58,596 nt of DNA from contig JAABTV010000018.1 in assembly GCA_011389685.1 (NCBI GenBank), positions 1-58,596 of the forward strand, written 5' to 3'. Source of the stretch: Paracoccaceae bacterium (GTDB lineage Bacteria > Pseudomonadota > Alphaproteobacteria > Rhodobacterales > Rhodobacteraceae). The notes beneath the pieces were generated by a model. The model ran no database searches and was not told where the DNA came from. It saw only the letters and a program-made list of their open reading frames with translations. Of this stretch, positions 28,772 through 38,321 are shown in pieces (position 1 is the first letter of the stretch; the number at the start of each line of letters is the position of its first letter). A program made the position numbers and the translations under genes.

Positions 28772-28800
28772 ATATGGGGGGTCTTGCGCGCCGCTGCAAG
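28772..28800 (-). promoter_or_regulatory. Candidate sigma-32 (RpoH) heat-shock promoter
   Basis: On the minus strand, CTTGCAG (28800-28794), 14 bp, CCCCATAT (28779-28772) closely matches the E. coli-type sigma-32 consensus CTTGAAA-N13-15-CCCCATNT. It lies 73 bp upstream of the hsp20 start, leaving a leader long enough for the thermometer hairpin. Confidence 0.65.
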
Positions 28801-28866
28801 GGCTATGCGGAATGGCGCAAATTCAGTATCTTATCGCGACCGCTGCCCTGGAGAATCAGATCGCTC

Positions 28867-29091
28867 ATGAACGCGTCTTTTGACATTTCGATGAAAAACG
28901 ACGAGGTGCTGCGCGTCGAGCTGGAGGTATTTCGCCGCGAGCATCGCGAACTCGACGAATCCATCCGCGTGATGCAGGAGCGTGGAACGGCGGATCAGTT
29001 GATGCTGCAACGGTTGAAAAAGAAGAAACTGGCGCTCAAGGATATCATTGCCCGGATCGAGGACCGGCTGACACCGGATATCATTGCGTAA
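28867..29091 (+). CDS. DUF465/YdcH family protein
   Basis: A 74-residue, highly charged, helical protein. The core LEVFRREHRELDESIRVM followed by QRLKKKKLALKDIIARIED is the YdcH/DUF465 helical hairpin. ATG 28867 is used; ATG 28891 (MKNDEV) is possible. Function is unknown. It ends shortly before purE, and the purE promoter may overlap its last codons. Confidence 0.85.
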   Translation: MNASFDISMKNDEVLRVELEVFRREHRELDESIRVMQERGTADQLMLQRLKKKKLALKDIIARIEDRLTPDIIA

Positions 29092-29111
29092 CCCCCTGAT
29101 TTGCCTATAGT
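29084..29111 (+). promoter_or_regulatory. Candidate purE promoter
   Basis: TTGCGT (29084-29089), 16 bp, TATAGT (29106-29111), 38 bp upstream of the purE start and overlapping the end of the YdcH-like gene. Inference from pattern. Confidence 0.35.
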
Positions 29112-29148
29112 GCGGAATTTCCGTGGAGCCGGTCAACCGGGGGCGATC

Positions 29149-29637
29149 ATGAGCGAAACAAGGGTCGGAATCATCATGGGGAGCCAGTCGGACTGGCCCA
29201 CCATGAAAGAGGCGGCGGATATTCTGGACGCATTGGGCGTGGCCCATGAGGCGCGTATCGTCTCGGCCCATCGCACGCCGGACCGGCTTTGGGAGTATGG
29301 CAGGACGGCGGTGGCGCGCGGGCTTCAGGTCATCATCGCCGGGGCGGGCGGGGCGGCGCATCTGCCCGGCATGATGGCCTCGAAAACCCGGGTGCCGGTG
29401 ATCGGCGTGCCGGTGCAGACCCGGGCGCTGTCGGGTGTCGACAGCCTTTATTCCATCGTGCAGATGCCCAAGGGGTTTCCGGTCGCGACGATGGCGATCG
29501 GGGCGGCGGGCGCGGCCAATGCCGGGCTGATGGCGGCGGGCATCCTGGCGCTGAGCGACCCGGAGCTTGCCGCGCGGCTGGATGATTGGCGCGCGGCCTT
29601 GTCGGCCTCGATCCCCGAGGAGCCGAGCGATGCATGA
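29149..29637 (+). CDS. purE: N5-carboxyaminoimidazole ribonucleotide mutase
   Basis: A 162-residue class I PurE that converts N5-CAIR to CAIR in purine synthesis. The active-site segments are [12 protein letters not shown] (6-17), SAHRTPDRL and the flexible [11 protein letters not shown] loop, all intact. ATG 29149 is chosen. The last 8 bp overlap purK, so the two enzymes of this step are translationally coupled. The presence of purK agrees with the class I (bacterial, ATP-using) route. Confidence 0.97.
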   Translation: MSETRVGIIMGSQSDWPTMKEAADILDALGVAHEARIVSAHRTPDRLWEYGRTAVARGLQVIIAGAGGAAHLPGMMASKTRVPVIGVPVQTRALSGVDSLYSIVQMPKGFPVATMAIGAAGAANAGLMAAGILALSDPELAARLDDWRAALSASIPEEPSDA

Positions 29638-30697
29638 GCCCCTGCCCCCCGGATCGGTGATCGGCATCCTCGGCGGCGGGCAGTTGGGCCGCATGCTGTC
29701 GGTCGCCGCCGCGCGGCTGGGCTACAAGACCGCGATCTTCGAGCCGGGCGGCGATTGCCCGGCCAGCCATGTCGCCAATTTTCACCTGCAGGCGGGGTAT
29801 GAGGACGAAGCGGCGTTGCGCCGCTTTGCCCAGGGCGTCGATGTCATCACCTATGAATTCGAGAACGTGCCCACATCGGCGCTCGACATTCTGGAAACCC
29901 TGCGCCCGATCCGCCCCGGGCGCGAGGCGCTCAGGATCAGCCAGGACCGGATCGTCGAAAAGGATTTCCTGTCGGGGCTGGGGCTGGCGGTGGCGCCCTA
30001 CCGGGCGGTCGCGTCCGAGGACGATCTGCGCGCGGCGCTGGACGGGATCGGCGCGCCCGCGATCCTCAAGACCTGCCGCTTTGGCTATGACGGCAAGGGC
30101 CAGGCGCGGATCACCTCGCCCGACGACATCCCGGCCGCGTGGGCGGCAATGAATGGCGCGGCTTCGGTGCTGGAAGGCTTTGTCGCGTTCAGCCACGAGG
30201 TTTCGGTGATCGCGGCGCGCGGGCTTGACCGCTCGGTGGCGGTATTCGATCCGGGCGAGAACGTCCACGAGGGCGGCATCCTGCGCAGCACCACGGTTCC
30301 GGCAAGGCTTACGGCGGCGCAGCGCGGCGATGCGGTGCTTCTGGCGGCGAATATCCTCAATGCGCTGGATTACGTGGGCGTGCTCGGGGTGGAGCTGTTC
30401 GTGACGTCGCGGGGTCTCATCGTGAACGAGATCGCGCCGCGGGTGCACAATTCGGGTCACTGGACCCAGCAGGGCTGTGCCGTGGACCAGTTCGAGCAGC
30501 ATGTCCGCGCGATCGCCGGCTGGGTGCTGGGCGATGGCAGGCGTCATGCCGACGTGGTGATGGAGAACCTGATCGGCGATGACATGGCAAGGCTGCCGGA
30601 CCTGGCGCGGGAGCGCGATGTGGCGATCCACCTTTACGGCAAGGCGGATGTGAAACCGGGCCGCAAGATGGGGCATGTCAACCGGATTACCGGCTGA
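29630..30697 (+). CDS. purK: N5-carboxyaminoimidazole ribonucleotide synthase
   Basis: A 355-residue ATP-grasp enzyme that makes N5-CAIR from AIR, bicarbonate and ATP. It has the N-terminal [12 protein letters not shown] loop, [12 protein letters not shown] in the ATP-grasp core, the metal ligands in GVELFV and [14 protein letters not shown], and the C-terminal domain. ATG 29630 overlaps the end of purE. The operon ends here; 318 bp of repeat-bearing DNA follows. Confidence 0.97.
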   Translation: MHEPLPPGSVIGILGGGQLGRMLSVAAARLGYKTAIFEPGGDCPASHVANFHLQAGYEDEAALRRFAQGVDVITYEFENVPTSALDILETLRPIRPGREALRISQDRIVEKDFLSGLGLAVAPYRAVASEDDLRAALDGIGAPAILKTCRFGYDGKGQARITSPDDIPAAWAAMNGAASVLEGFVAFSHEVSVIAARGLDRSVAVFDPGENVHEGGILRSTTVPARLTAAQRGDAVLLAANILNALDYVGVLGVELFVTSRGLIVNEIAPRVHNSGHWTQQGCAVDQFEQHVRAIAGWVLGDGRRHADVVMENLIGDDMARLPDLARERDVAIHLYGKADVKPGRKMGHVNRITG

Positions 30698-31015
30698 ACG
30701 GCCGGGCGAAGACCCCGGCGTGGCGTGGGGTGACAGGGGAAAAGAGGGCAGCGCCTGCCTGGGGAGGCGCTGGTGCCCGACGGCGCCACAAGCGCGGCGC
30801 CCAAGCAACGCTTGACGTCAAGAACCGGCGCAACGTCTGAAGCGCCTGCCGGGGGGCAGGCAGGCGCTGCCCGGCGATGCCGCCGGGCGGGACATCGCGT
30901 GCGGTTGCGCGTCATGCAGAGATCCTGCGCGTGGGGGTTCCACCCCCACACCCCCGAGGTATTTGTGGTCAGATGAAGCCCGGGGAGGAGCCAGAACAGG
31001 CGGCGCGTTCAGTCC
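30698..31015. other. Intergenic region with palindromic repeats, purK / aapP
   Basis: A 318-bp stretch between convergent purK and aapP with no credible gene. It contains a 14-bp inverted repeat (GCAGCGCCTGCCTG at 30748-30761 and its complement at 30857-30870), a compact internal hairpin GCCTGCC-GGGG-GGCAGGC (30844-30861), and the palindrome GTGGGGGT-TCC-ACCCCCAC (30931-30949) just before CACCCCCGAGGTATTT. I believe these resemble dispersed Rhodobacterales intergenic repeats, but that is from memory. Confidence 0.55.
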
Positions 31016-31813
31016 TCAGTGGCCGAGGATCTGGCTCAGGAACAGCTTGGTGCGCTCGCTTTGCGGGTTGTTGAAGAATTCCTCGGGCTCGTTCTGCTCG
31101 ACGATCTGGCCCTGGTCCATGAAGATCACGCGGTTGGCGACCTGGCGGGCAAACCCCATCTCGTGGGTGACGCAGAGCATGGTCATGCCTTCCTCGGCCA
31201 GCTGGATCATGGTGTCGAGCACCTCCTTGATCATTTCCGGGTCGAGCGCCGAGGTGGGTTCGTCGAACAGCATGATGCGCGGGCGCATGCAGAGCGACCG
31301 CGCGATCGCCACGCGCTGTTGCTGTCCGCCCGAAAGCTGGCCGGGATACTTGTCGGCCTGTTCTGGGATCTTGACCTTTTCGAGGAAATGCATCGCCGTC
31401 TCCTCGGCCTCGTGCTTGGGGGTCTTGCGCACCCAGATCGGCGCCAGCGTGCAGTTTTCCAGGATCGTCAGATGCGGGAACAGGTTGAAGTGCTGGAACA
31501 CCATGCCGACCTCGGAGCGGATCTTGTCGATATTCTTGAGATCCGAGCTGAGCACCGTGCCATCCACCACGATCCGGCCCTGCTGATGTTCCTCGAGCGC
31601 GTTGATGCAGCGGATCAGCGTCGATTTCCCCGACCCCGACGGCCCGGCGATCACGATCCGCTCGCCGCGCTGCACGGTCAGGTTGATGTCGCGCAGAACG
31701 TGGAACGTGCCGAACCACTTGTTCATGTTGCTGATCTCGACGGCGACCTCGTCGCTCACCGTCATTTTCGAACGATCGACTTGGCGATCCATGGCGAGTT
31801 CTGACATTTTCAA
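31016..31813 (-). CDS. aapP: General L-amino acid ABC transporter ATPase
   Basis: A 265-residue polar amino-acid importer ATPase with Walker [10 protein letters not shown], signature [15 protein letters not shown] and Walker [16 protein letters not shown]. The first 20 or so residues are a family extension before the conserved core ([15 protein letters not shown]). It forms AapJQMP, the broad-range amino-acid importer studied in Rhizobium. It is the last gene of the operon, 8 bp after aapM. Confidence 0.96.
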   Translation of the reverse strand: MKMSELAMDRQVDRSKMTVSDEVAVEISNMNKWFGTFHVLRDINLTVQRGERIVIAGPSGSGKSTLIRCINALEEHQQGRIVVDGTVLSSDLKNIDKIRSEVGMVFQHFNLFPHLTILENCTLAPIWVRKTPKHEAEETAMHFLEKVKIPEQADKYPGQLSGGQQQRVAIARSLCMRPRIMLFDEPTSALDPEMIKEVLDTMIQLAEEGMTMLCVTHEMGFARQVANRVIFMDQGQIVEQNEPEEFFNNPQSERTKLFLSQILGH

Positions 31814-31821
31814 GGCTCTCC

Positions 31822-33129
31822 TCAGCGGTGGCCGGTATTGAGCTTGCGCTCGAGATACATGGAATAGCGCGACATCGCGAAGCAGACGACGAAGAACAGC
31901 AACGCGATGAAGCCGTAAAGCTCCCAGACGATCCCGTTCCAGTCCGAATCCGCGCGAATCGCATTGGACAGACCCAGTGGATCCAGAAGGCCGATGATCG
32001 ACACCAGCGTGGTGTCCTTGAACAACCCGATGAAGGTGCTCACGATGCCGGGGATCGAGATCTTGAGCGCCTGCGGCATGATCACCAGCCGCTGCGCCTG
32101 CCAGTAATCGAGGCCGAGGCTGTCGGCGCCTTCATACTGGCCCTGGGGAAGCGCCGCGAGCCCGCCGCGCACCACCTCGGCCATGTAGGCCGAGGCAAAC
32201 AGCGTGGCCATGATGATGACCCGCAGGATGATGTCGAAATTCGTCCCCGGCGGCATGAAGATGTTCAGGAGCGTCGAGGCCACGAACAGCAGCGTGATCA
32301 AGGGCACACCGCGGATGAACTCGATGAAGCCGACGCAGAGGGCCTTGACGATCAGCAGGTCCGACTGCCGCCCCAGCGCCAGCACGATACCGATCGGCAG
32401 CGAACAGGCGATCGCCACGACCCCGATCGTGACCGACAGCATGAAGCCGCCGAAATTGCGGCTTTGCACCGCTTCGATGCCGATGGGCAGGATCGCATCG
32501 AGCCCCTGGACCACGTAGCCCGACAGGAGCAGCCACCAGACCAGCGCGGCCAAAACGCCCGCGACGATGCCGGCGAGACCGCCGGCGCGCGCGTCGGCCG
32601 CCCGGAAGACGAACCAGCCGATGACGAACCCGGCCAGTGCCGACAGCGGCACCCAGATGGAGCCGCCCCAGAGCAGCCACGGAAAGAGGAACGGGTAGAC
32701 CGCCGAGAACCACAGCAGCTTGCGCGGCACCCGGTCCGAAAAGAGAACCGGCGCGAGGGCGACTCCAAGCAGCAGGAAGGCCATGATCGGGCGCCAGTAA
32801 AGCTCGGACGGGTAGAAGCCGAACAGAAGCTGCACCCAGCGATCGCGGATCACGCCCCAGCAGGCCCCGGGATAATGCCCCTCGCGGCCCATGCCGCGCA
32901 GGATCTCGCGACACTCGCCCAGCGAGGTGGCGTGCCATGTGGGCGAGAATATCCACGGCAGGATCCCGTCGAGGAGCATCACGACGAAGGTCAGGGACAG
33001 GATGGTCAGGGCCGAGTTGAACCACCCCGAGAACAGGTTCTCGCGCATCCATCCGATCAGGCCGGTCGCGATGACGGGCGGATCGCGCTCGGGCAGGATT
33101 TCGGTGCGGACATAGGAAACTTCGCTCAT
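31822..33129 (-). CDS. aapM: General L-amino acid ABC transporter permease AapM
   Basis: A 435-residue membrane protein with an extra N-terminal helical part and a C-terminal HisM-type permease core. The core carries the EAA-like loop [20 protein letters not shown] and GVPLITLLF. Extra helices near residues 110-200 before the core are typical of AapM. It starts one base past the aapQ stop and should form the heterodimeric channel with AapQ. Confidence 0.95.
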   Translation of the reverse strand: MSEVSYVRTEILPERDPPVIATGLIGWMRENLFSGWFNSALTILSLTFVVMLLDGILPWIFSPTWHATSLGECREILRGMGREGHYPGACWGVIRDRWVQLLFGFYPSELYWRPIMAFLLLGVALAPVLFSDRVPRKLLWFSAVYPFLFPWLLWGGSIWVPLSALAGFVIGWFVFRAADARAGGLAGIVAGVLAALVWWLLLSGYVVQGLDAILPIGIEAVQSRNFGGFMLSVTIGVVAIACSLPIGIVLALGRQSDLLIVKALCVGFIEFIRGVPLITLLFVASTLLNIFMPPGTNFDIILRVIIMATLFASAYMAEVVRGGLAALPQGQYEGADSLGLDYWQAQRLVIMPQALKISIPGIVSTFIGLFKDTTLVSIIGLLDPLGLSNAIRADSDWNGIVWELYGFIALLFFVVCFAMSRYSMYLERKLNTGHR

Positions 33130-33130
33130 C

Positions 33131-34519
33131 TTACCGCTCCACCAGTTTGACGCTTCTGTTATACCAGTTCATCACCGCGGAGATGATCAGCGAGATGGTG
33201 AGATAGATCAGCATGCCCAGCAGCACCGTTTCAAGCTCGCGCCCGGTCTGGTTGAGGGTGATGCCCATCAGCGTGCCGGTGATGTCCATATACCCGACGG
33301 CGATGGCCAGAGAGCTGTTCTTGGTCAGGTTCAGCCACATCGAGATCAGCGGCGGAATGATGACGCGCAGCGCCTGGGGCAGGATCACGAGGTTCATGAT
33401 CCGCTTGGGGCGCAGGCCCAGCGCCGCGGCCGCTTCGGTCTGGCCGTGGCTGATCGCGAGGATCCCGGCGCGCACGATTTCGGCGATGAAGGCCGCGGTA
33501 TAGAGCGACAGTGCCAGCCAGAGCGCGATGAGCGAATTGCGCATATGCGTGCCGCCCTGGAAATTGAAGCCGCGCAGCTCGGGATAGGCAAAGTAGAATC
33601 CCAGCGCCCAGAGCGTGATCGCGAAGGGCAGCACCACCACGCCGAGGCGCAGATACCATGTGACCGGGCGCAGGCCGGTGGCCTCCTGGATGCGGTCGGC
33701 GCGGCGCTTGATCCGGTGTGATGCGTAGAAACCGGAGACGAGAACGGCCAGCACCAGAAGCAGATCGAGGCTGACCTGGAAGGTGCCGCAGCTGGCGGCG
33801 GGTTCGCCCGCACCGGGGCCTTCGGTGGCGTAATAGCTTTCGCAGGCCGGGTTGTCGCGGCTGGCGCCGATCGGGAAATCCCCCAGCCCTACACGCCAGC
33901 CGACGGGTTCTTCGAGGAATTCGCCCTTTTCGTCCTTGGCGTCGGCACCGAACACTGGATCGGGGATGTAGACACCGCGATTGGTGATGGCGACCGTATC
34001 GAAGAGTTTCATCGTCGCGTCCGGATCGTCGCCCCTGAACGCGTTTGGCGGGGGCAGCGTTTCGATCAGGATCGCCATGATGAACACGATCCACAGCAGC
34101 ACCGGCACGTTGCGGAAAATCTCGACATAGATCGTCATCAGCCGCCCGACCAGCCAGTTCTTGGACAGGCGCGCAACCCCGATGATGACCCCCAGGATGG
34201 TCGCGGTCGCACAGCCCAGGATCGCCACGAGCAGCGTGTTGAGGATGCCGACGACAGCGGCCCGCATATGGCTGTCCTGATTGTTGTAGTCGATCAGGCG
34301 CTGGTTGATGTCATAGCCCGCCGATTCACCCAGGAACCGGAACGAGGGTTCCTTGCCCAGATCGGCCAGGTTCTGCGCCGTGTTCGAGATCAGCCAGCCG
34401 ATCAGGATCAGAAACGCGACCAGGGCGACGATCTGGATTGTCATGGAACGATAGCGCGTATCGTAAATCAACTGAGAAAGCCGAAACGCCTCTTTGGGAG
34501 GCTCGGAAACTGTTGCCAT
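33131..34519 (-). CDS. aapQ: General L-amino acid ABC transporter permease AapQ
   Basis: A 462-residue permease starting at ATG 34519 (MATVSEPPKEAF). The transmembrane core has EIFRNVPVLLWIVF and the coupling loop GQTEAAAALGLRPKRIMN. About 90 residues between two helices (from FRGDDPDATM to ASCGTF) form a periplasmic loop with two Cys, which explains the length above the roughly 400 residues of rhizobial AapQ as I recall it. It partners AapM. Confidence 0.95.
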   Translation of the reverse strand: MATVSEPPKEAFRLSQLIYDTRYRSMTIQIVALVAFLILIGWLISNTAQNLADLGKEPSFRFLGESAGYDINQRLIDYNNQDSHMRAAVVGILNTLLVAILGCATATILGVIIGVARLSKNWLVGRLMTIYVEIFRNVPVLLWIVFIMAILIETLPPPNAFRGDDPDATMKLFDTVAITNRGVYIPDPVFGADAKDEKGEFLEEPVGWRVGLGDFPIGASRDNPACESYYATEGPGAGEPAASCGTFQVSLDLLLVLAVLVSGFYASHRIKRRADRIQEATGLRPVTWYLRLGVVVLPFAITLWALGFYFAYPELRGFNFQGGTHMRNSLIALWLALSLYTAAFIAEIVRAGILAISHGQTEAAAALGLRPKRIMNLVILPQALRVIIPPLISMWLNLTKNSSLAIAVGYMDITGTLMGITLNQTGRELETVLLGMLIYLTISLIISAVMNWYNRSVKLVER

Positions 34520-34615
34520 TGCGTGGCGTCCCTGTCTTGCGTGGCGGCGATCCCGGTTTTCGGCGAGGTTCGTCCCCGCTCGCATCGGATCGCATCATTT
34601 ACGCTTGGCTTCTGA

Positions 34616-34642
34616 AAGGGGCGCGGTCGGGCCGCGCCCCTT
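34616..34642 (-). terminator. Intercistronic hairpin aapJ/aapQ
   Basis: A perfect 11-bp stem (AAGGGGCGCGG with CCGCGCCCCTT) with a 5-base loop, 13 bp after the aapJ stop. No long T-run follows on the minus strand. Such hairpins after binding-protein genes stabilise the upstream message and lower expression of the membrane genes; that role is inferred here. Confidence 0.65.
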
Positions 34643-34654
34643 CATGAGGTGATC

Positions 34655-35674
34655 TTAGCGGAACGGCGGCGAATAGAGCAGCCCGCCATCGGTCCATTGC
34701 GCGTTCAGTCCGCGCGCAAGGCCGATCGGGGTGTTCTCGCCGATATTGCGGGCAAAGATTTCGCCGTAATTGCCGCCTGCGCTGATCGCGTTGACGGCCC
34801 AGTCGGCCGAAAGCCCCAGCATCTCGCCGAGGTTGCCCTCGGTGCCGAGGATCCGGTTGATCTCGGGGTTGCTGCCCGGAGCCGAGGCCATTTCCTTCAC
34901 ATTGGCCGAGGTGATGCCCATTTCTTCGGCGGCGATCAACGCGTTGAGCGTCCAGCGCGTCACATCGGCCCATTCGTCATCGCCATGACGCACGAGCGGG
35001 CCGAGCGGCTCTTTCGAGACGACCTCGGGCAGGACGACGTGGTCGGCCGGGTTCTCGAAGGTGGCGCGGGTCGCGGCAAGGCCCGAGATGTCGGTGGTGT
35101 AGGTGTCACACGCACCGGCCAGGTATTGCTGCTGCCCTTCGGCGTTGGTTTCGATCGGCACCGGCTCATAGCTGATGTTGTTCTTGCGGAAGAAGTCCGC
35201 GAGATTGAGTTCGGTCGTGGTGCCGGTCTGGATGCAGACGGTCGCGCCGTTAAGCTCCTTGGCCGAGCTGACGCCCAGTGCCTTGGGCACCATGAAGCCC
35301 TGACCGTCATAGTAGTTGATCCCGACGAATGTGAACTTGAGATCCACATCGCGCGAGAGCGTCCAGGTGGTGTTGCGCGCCAGCATGTCGACCTCGCCCG
35401 ACCCGAGCGCGGTAAAGCGCGTCTTGCCGGTCGTGGGGACGAATTCCACCGCCGTGGGATCGCCGAGAACGGCAGCGGCCACCGCGCGGCAGACCGCCAC
35501 GTCGAAGCCATGCCATTCGCCGTTCGCATCCGGAGCGGCAAAGCCGACAAGACCCGTGGTCACACCACAGTTCAGCTTGCCACGGGCTTTCACGTCGTCG
35601 AGCGTGCCGGCCGCCGCAGCGCCAGCCGCAAGACCTGCGACCGTGAGAGCTCCTAGAAATACGGTTTTTTTCAT
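34655..35674 (-). CDS. aapJ: General L-amino acid periplasmic binding protein
   Basis: A 339-residue solute-binding protein with a signal peptide (residues 1-22, MKKTVFLGALTVAGLAAGAA) and the SBP_bac_3 fold: VKARGKLNCGVTTGLVGF, CRAVAAAVLGD, ARNTTWTLSRD. ATG 35674 is chosen; the upstream in-frame reading is intergenic. It delivers a wide range of L-amino acids to AapQMP. It is the first gene of the operon, and its separation by a hairpin fits the higher amount of binding protein needed. Confidence 0.96.
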   Translation of the reverse strand: MKKTVFLGALTVAGLAAGAAAAGTLDDVKARGKLNCGVTTGLVGFAAPDANGEWHGFDVAVCRAVAAAVLGDPTAVEFVPTTGKTRFTALGSGEVDMLARNTTWTLSRDVDLKFTFVGINYYDGQGFMVPKALGVSSAKELNGATVCIQTGTTTELNLADFFRKNNISYEPVPIETNAEGQQQYLAGACDTYTTDISGLAATRATFENPADHVVLPEVVSKEPLGPLVRHGDDEWADVTRWTLNALIAAEEMGITSANVKEMASAPGSNPEINRILGTEGNLGEMLGLSADWAVNAISAGGNYGEIFARNIGENTPIGLARGLNAQWTDGGLLYSPPFR

Positions 35675-35878
35675 GTTTACCTCTTCCTGATAGTCCACCG
35701 ATTTCAGGTGGTTCCCCCGACCACTTTTGATCGGAACGGTTTTCGGGAGTTGTGACTCCCAATGGCGATGAGTTTGGTCGGATTTGCCTTGGAAGGTCAA
35801 GGGACACCTGAAAGCCGGGTCGGGAAATCCTTGCGATTCAGGGCTGGGTTTCCCCTTGGTCAGGTCGCAGATGCCGGT

Positions 35879-36604
35879 TTATTGCCCGTTCCGCTCGACG
35901 CCGGACAACGCGACGAACCGCATCGCATGGGCGAAGGCCTGCGCCTTGAGCGCGGCGGCCTCTTCGGCCTCGTCGTCGCGGCCCCATTGCTCGGCCTGCC
36001 AGGTTTCGTCGATCCGCGACAACGCCCAAAGCTCTTGCGCCGACCCGACCCTTTCGGTGGCGGCAAGGCCCAGCACGAACGATCCGCTGAGACTGACCAG
36101 ATCGTGAAACCCGGTCAGTTCAAAGGCGCTCATCGCCCGGGTAATCTCGTGAATTTTCTGAATGGAATCCGCGTCTTGCGGCTTGTGCATCACGCCGGTC
36201 ACCGGCGCGAGCGCGATACCGTGGCGCGCTTTCAGCCAGTCCAGCATCGGATCCCAGGCTGCGGCCTGCCGCGCGACCAACGCCTCCGGCGCCGCGGCGC
36301 GATAGCACAGAAGGTCGCTGTCGCCATAGGCGGCGATCATCGCGGCCACCTCGCCGTGCTGCGGGGCCACCCGGTCGATGGCGGCATTGGCCGAGCGGGT
36401 GAAGGGCATGGTTTGCGGGTCGATCACATCGCCCTGCGCATCCCATTCCGCCGCCACCGCCCGGGCCAGCCCCTCGGTCGGCAGCACCAGCGGCGCCTTG
36501 GCCGGGCTGCGCACCGGGCGGCCATCAAGCAAAACGCCAAAGCCGCCGGCCTCGGGGGCGATGGTGGCCTCTTTCCAGAACCGTCTGGCCTTCCATTCAC
36601 TCAT
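35879..36604 (-). CDS. ATP12 family F1-ATPase assembly chaperone
   Basis: A 241-residue ATP12 homologue. In mitochondria ATP12 binds the alpha subunit of F1 during assembly; alphaproteobacteria carry the ancestral form. Family blocks are VLLDGRPVRSPAKAPLVLP, AAEWDAQ, MPFTRSANAAID and YRAAAPEALVARQ. It has no signal peptide. It is the last gene of the overlapping minus-strand run, starting within the HAD gene stop (ATGA). Confidence 0.93.
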   Translation of the reverse strand: MSEWKARRFWKEATIAPEAGGFGVLLDGRPVRSPAKAPLVLPTEGLARAVAAEWDAQGDVIDPQTMPFTRSANAAIDRVAPQHGEVAAMIAAYGDSDLLCYRAAAPEALVARQAAAWDPMLDWLKARHGIALAPVTGVMHKPQDADSIQKIHEITRAMSAFELTGFHDLVSLSGSFVLGLAATERVGSAQELWALSRIDETWQAEQWGRDDEAEEAAALKAQAFAHAMRFVALSGVERNGQ

Positions 36605-37281
36605 GAACGATTCTCTCCATGTGCGTCCAGAAGCCCGGTCACCGCGCCGGGCAGGTCGGTCATGTCATGCACCACGCGATCCGCTGCCAGCGTCGCGGGC
36701 GGGTGATAGCCCCAGCCGACGCCAAGCGCGCCCACGCCCGCCGCGCGCGCCATTTCCATGTCGAAACTGGTGTCGCCCACCATCACCGAATCGCGCGGCC
36801 CGACGCCCGCCTCGCCCAGCGCGGCCACGAGCATCGCGGGATGCGGTTTGGAGGGGTGAAAATCGGCCACCTGCCGGGTCACGAAGAACCGCCCCAGCCC
36901 ATGCGCCTCGATCAGCGCATCGAGTCCGCGTTTCGATTTGCCGGTAGCGACCCCCATCAGGAGGAATGGATCGCCCGCCAGCGCGTCCAGAACCGCGCGC
37001 ATGCCGGGATAGAGCGGCGGGGCCCCGTTGCTGCGGCGCTGTTCGAAATAGGCCTGCCTGTAGCCCGCCACCAGCCGCGCCTGACGCGCCTGGGGCAGAT
37101 GCGGGGCCAGCCGCGCCATCGCCTGATCGAGCGAAAGCCCCACGATCGAGAGGATCGCCGCGCGGTCGGGCGCATCATGGGATTCGGCGGCAAAGGCCGC
37201 GCCCATGGCCGCGACGATCTCGGCCTGGCTGTCGGCCAGCGTGCCATCGACATCGAAGACGACCAGGCGCAAGCGGCTCAT
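36601..37281 (-). CDS. HAD-family hydrolase (phosphoglycolate phosphatase-like)
   Basis: A 226-residue HAD subfamily IA hydrolase: nucleophile motif VFDVDGTLADS (8-18), motif II around MGVATGKSKRGLD, motif III Lys in the HPSKPHP region and motif IV GDTSFDMEMARAAG. It has the helical cap of the Gph group. The substrate is unknown. Coupled by 4-bp overlaps to rluC-like upstream and ATP12 downstream. Confidence 0.9.
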   Translation of the reverse strand: MSRLRLVVFDVDGTLADSQAEIVAAMGAAFAAESHDAPDRAAILSIVGLSLDQAMARLAPHLPQARQARLVAGYRQAYFEQRRSNGAPPLYPGMRAVLDALAGDPFLLMGVATGKSKRGLDALIEAHGLGRFFVTRQVADFHPSKPHPAMLVAALGEAGVGPRDSVMVGDTSFDMEMARAAGVGALGVGWGYHPPATLAADRVVHDMTDLPGAVTGLLDAHGENRS

Positions 37282-38321
37282 TTCACCGCCTCGAACGGGT
37301 CATCGGCGGCCAGATCCGGGGTCCAGCCGAAGGTTTCGAAGGTTTGCGCCATGTGTTCTGGCAAGGGGGCGGTGATGGTCACGCTCCGCCCCGTCACCGG
37401 GTGTTCGAACCGCATCGAGCGGGCATGCAGGTGCAGCTTGTTCGAGATGATCCCGCCCAGCCTGGCCCCCCAGCCATCGCCGAGGTTTTCCTGCCCCGAG
37501 CCGCCATACTTCCCGTCACCCGCAATCGGATGCCCGATCTCGGCCATGTGGGCGCGCAACTGGTGGGTGCGCCCGGTGATCGGTTCCATCGCGACCCAGG
37601 CGGCCCGTTCGGCGACGCGGTAGAGCGTGGCATATTGCGTGATGGCACGTTTCGCGCCCGGGGTCCGGTCGATCTCGTCAGGGTGGACGCACAGCATCTT
37701 TTCGCCCTGCCCCTGGCCCCCGCCCGACGCCTTGACAAGGCCATACTTGATCTCGCCCAGATAGGGGCGCGGCACACCGGCCACCACGGCCCAGTAGATC
37801 TTGCGCGTGGCGCGATGCCGGATCGCCGCCGTGAGCGCCTGCGCCACCGCGCGGCTGCGCGCCAGCAGGATCACGCCGGAGGTGTCCTTGTCGAGCCGAT
37901 GCACAAGCCGGGGTTTCTCGTCCAGCCCGAATTTGAGCCCCTCGGACATCCCGTCGACATGGCGCATCTGCTTGCTGCCGCCCTGGGTGGGCAGGCCCGG
38001 CGGCTTGTTCAGCGCGATGATGTGATCGTCACGCCAGATCACGGCGGCCTGGATCATCCGGGCATCTGCCTCGCTGAGTGATGATTTCGGTGCCGGCTTG
38101 GGCGCCGCGTCCGGTTCGGGCAGCGGCGGGATGCGCACTTTCTGTCCCACTGCCAGGCGATGCGCGGGCTTCACCCGCCCGCCATCGACGCGCACCTCGC
38201 CCTTGCGGCACATCTTTTCGATCCGGCCCTGCGGCACATGCGGGAAATGCCGCCGGAACCAGCGGTCGAGCCGCTGATCGCCATCGCCCGGACCCACCGT
38301 GACGGTTTGCACGCTGTTCAT
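37278..38321 (-). CDS. RluA-family rRNA pseudouridine synthase (RluC-like)
   Basis: A 347-residue enzyme with an N-terminal S4 RNA-binding domain (DQRLDRWFRRHFP to VDGGRVKPAHRL) and the RluA catalytic domain with Asp in HRLDKDTSGVILLARS. The domain order matches RluC/RluD; RluC modifies 23S positions 955, 2504 and 2580 in E. coli, but the exact sites here are not readable. ATG 38321 overlaps the crcB stop by 4 bp. Confidence 0.92.
   Translation of the reverse strand: MNSVQTVTVGPGDGDQRLDRWFRRHFPHVPQGRIEKMCRKGEVRVDGGRVKPAHRLAVGQKVRIPPLPEPDAAPKPAPKSSLSEADARMIQAAVIWRDDHIIALNKPPGLPTQGGSKQMRHVDGMSEGLKFGLDEKPRLVHRLDKDTSGVILLARSRAVAQALTAAIRHRATRKIYWAVVAGVPRPYLGEIKYGLVKASGGGQGQGEKMLCVHPDEIDRTPGAKRAITQYATLYRVAERAAWVAMEPITGRTHQLRAHMAEIGHPIAGDGKYGGSGQENLGDGWGARLGGIISNKLHLHARSMRFEHPVTGRSVTITAPLPEHMAQTFETFGWTPDLAADDPFEAVK

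Noticed and set aside
30773..30976. Small plus-strand open frame after purK
   Set aside because: It lies wholly within palindromic repeats, has repeat-derived composition and no ribosome site.
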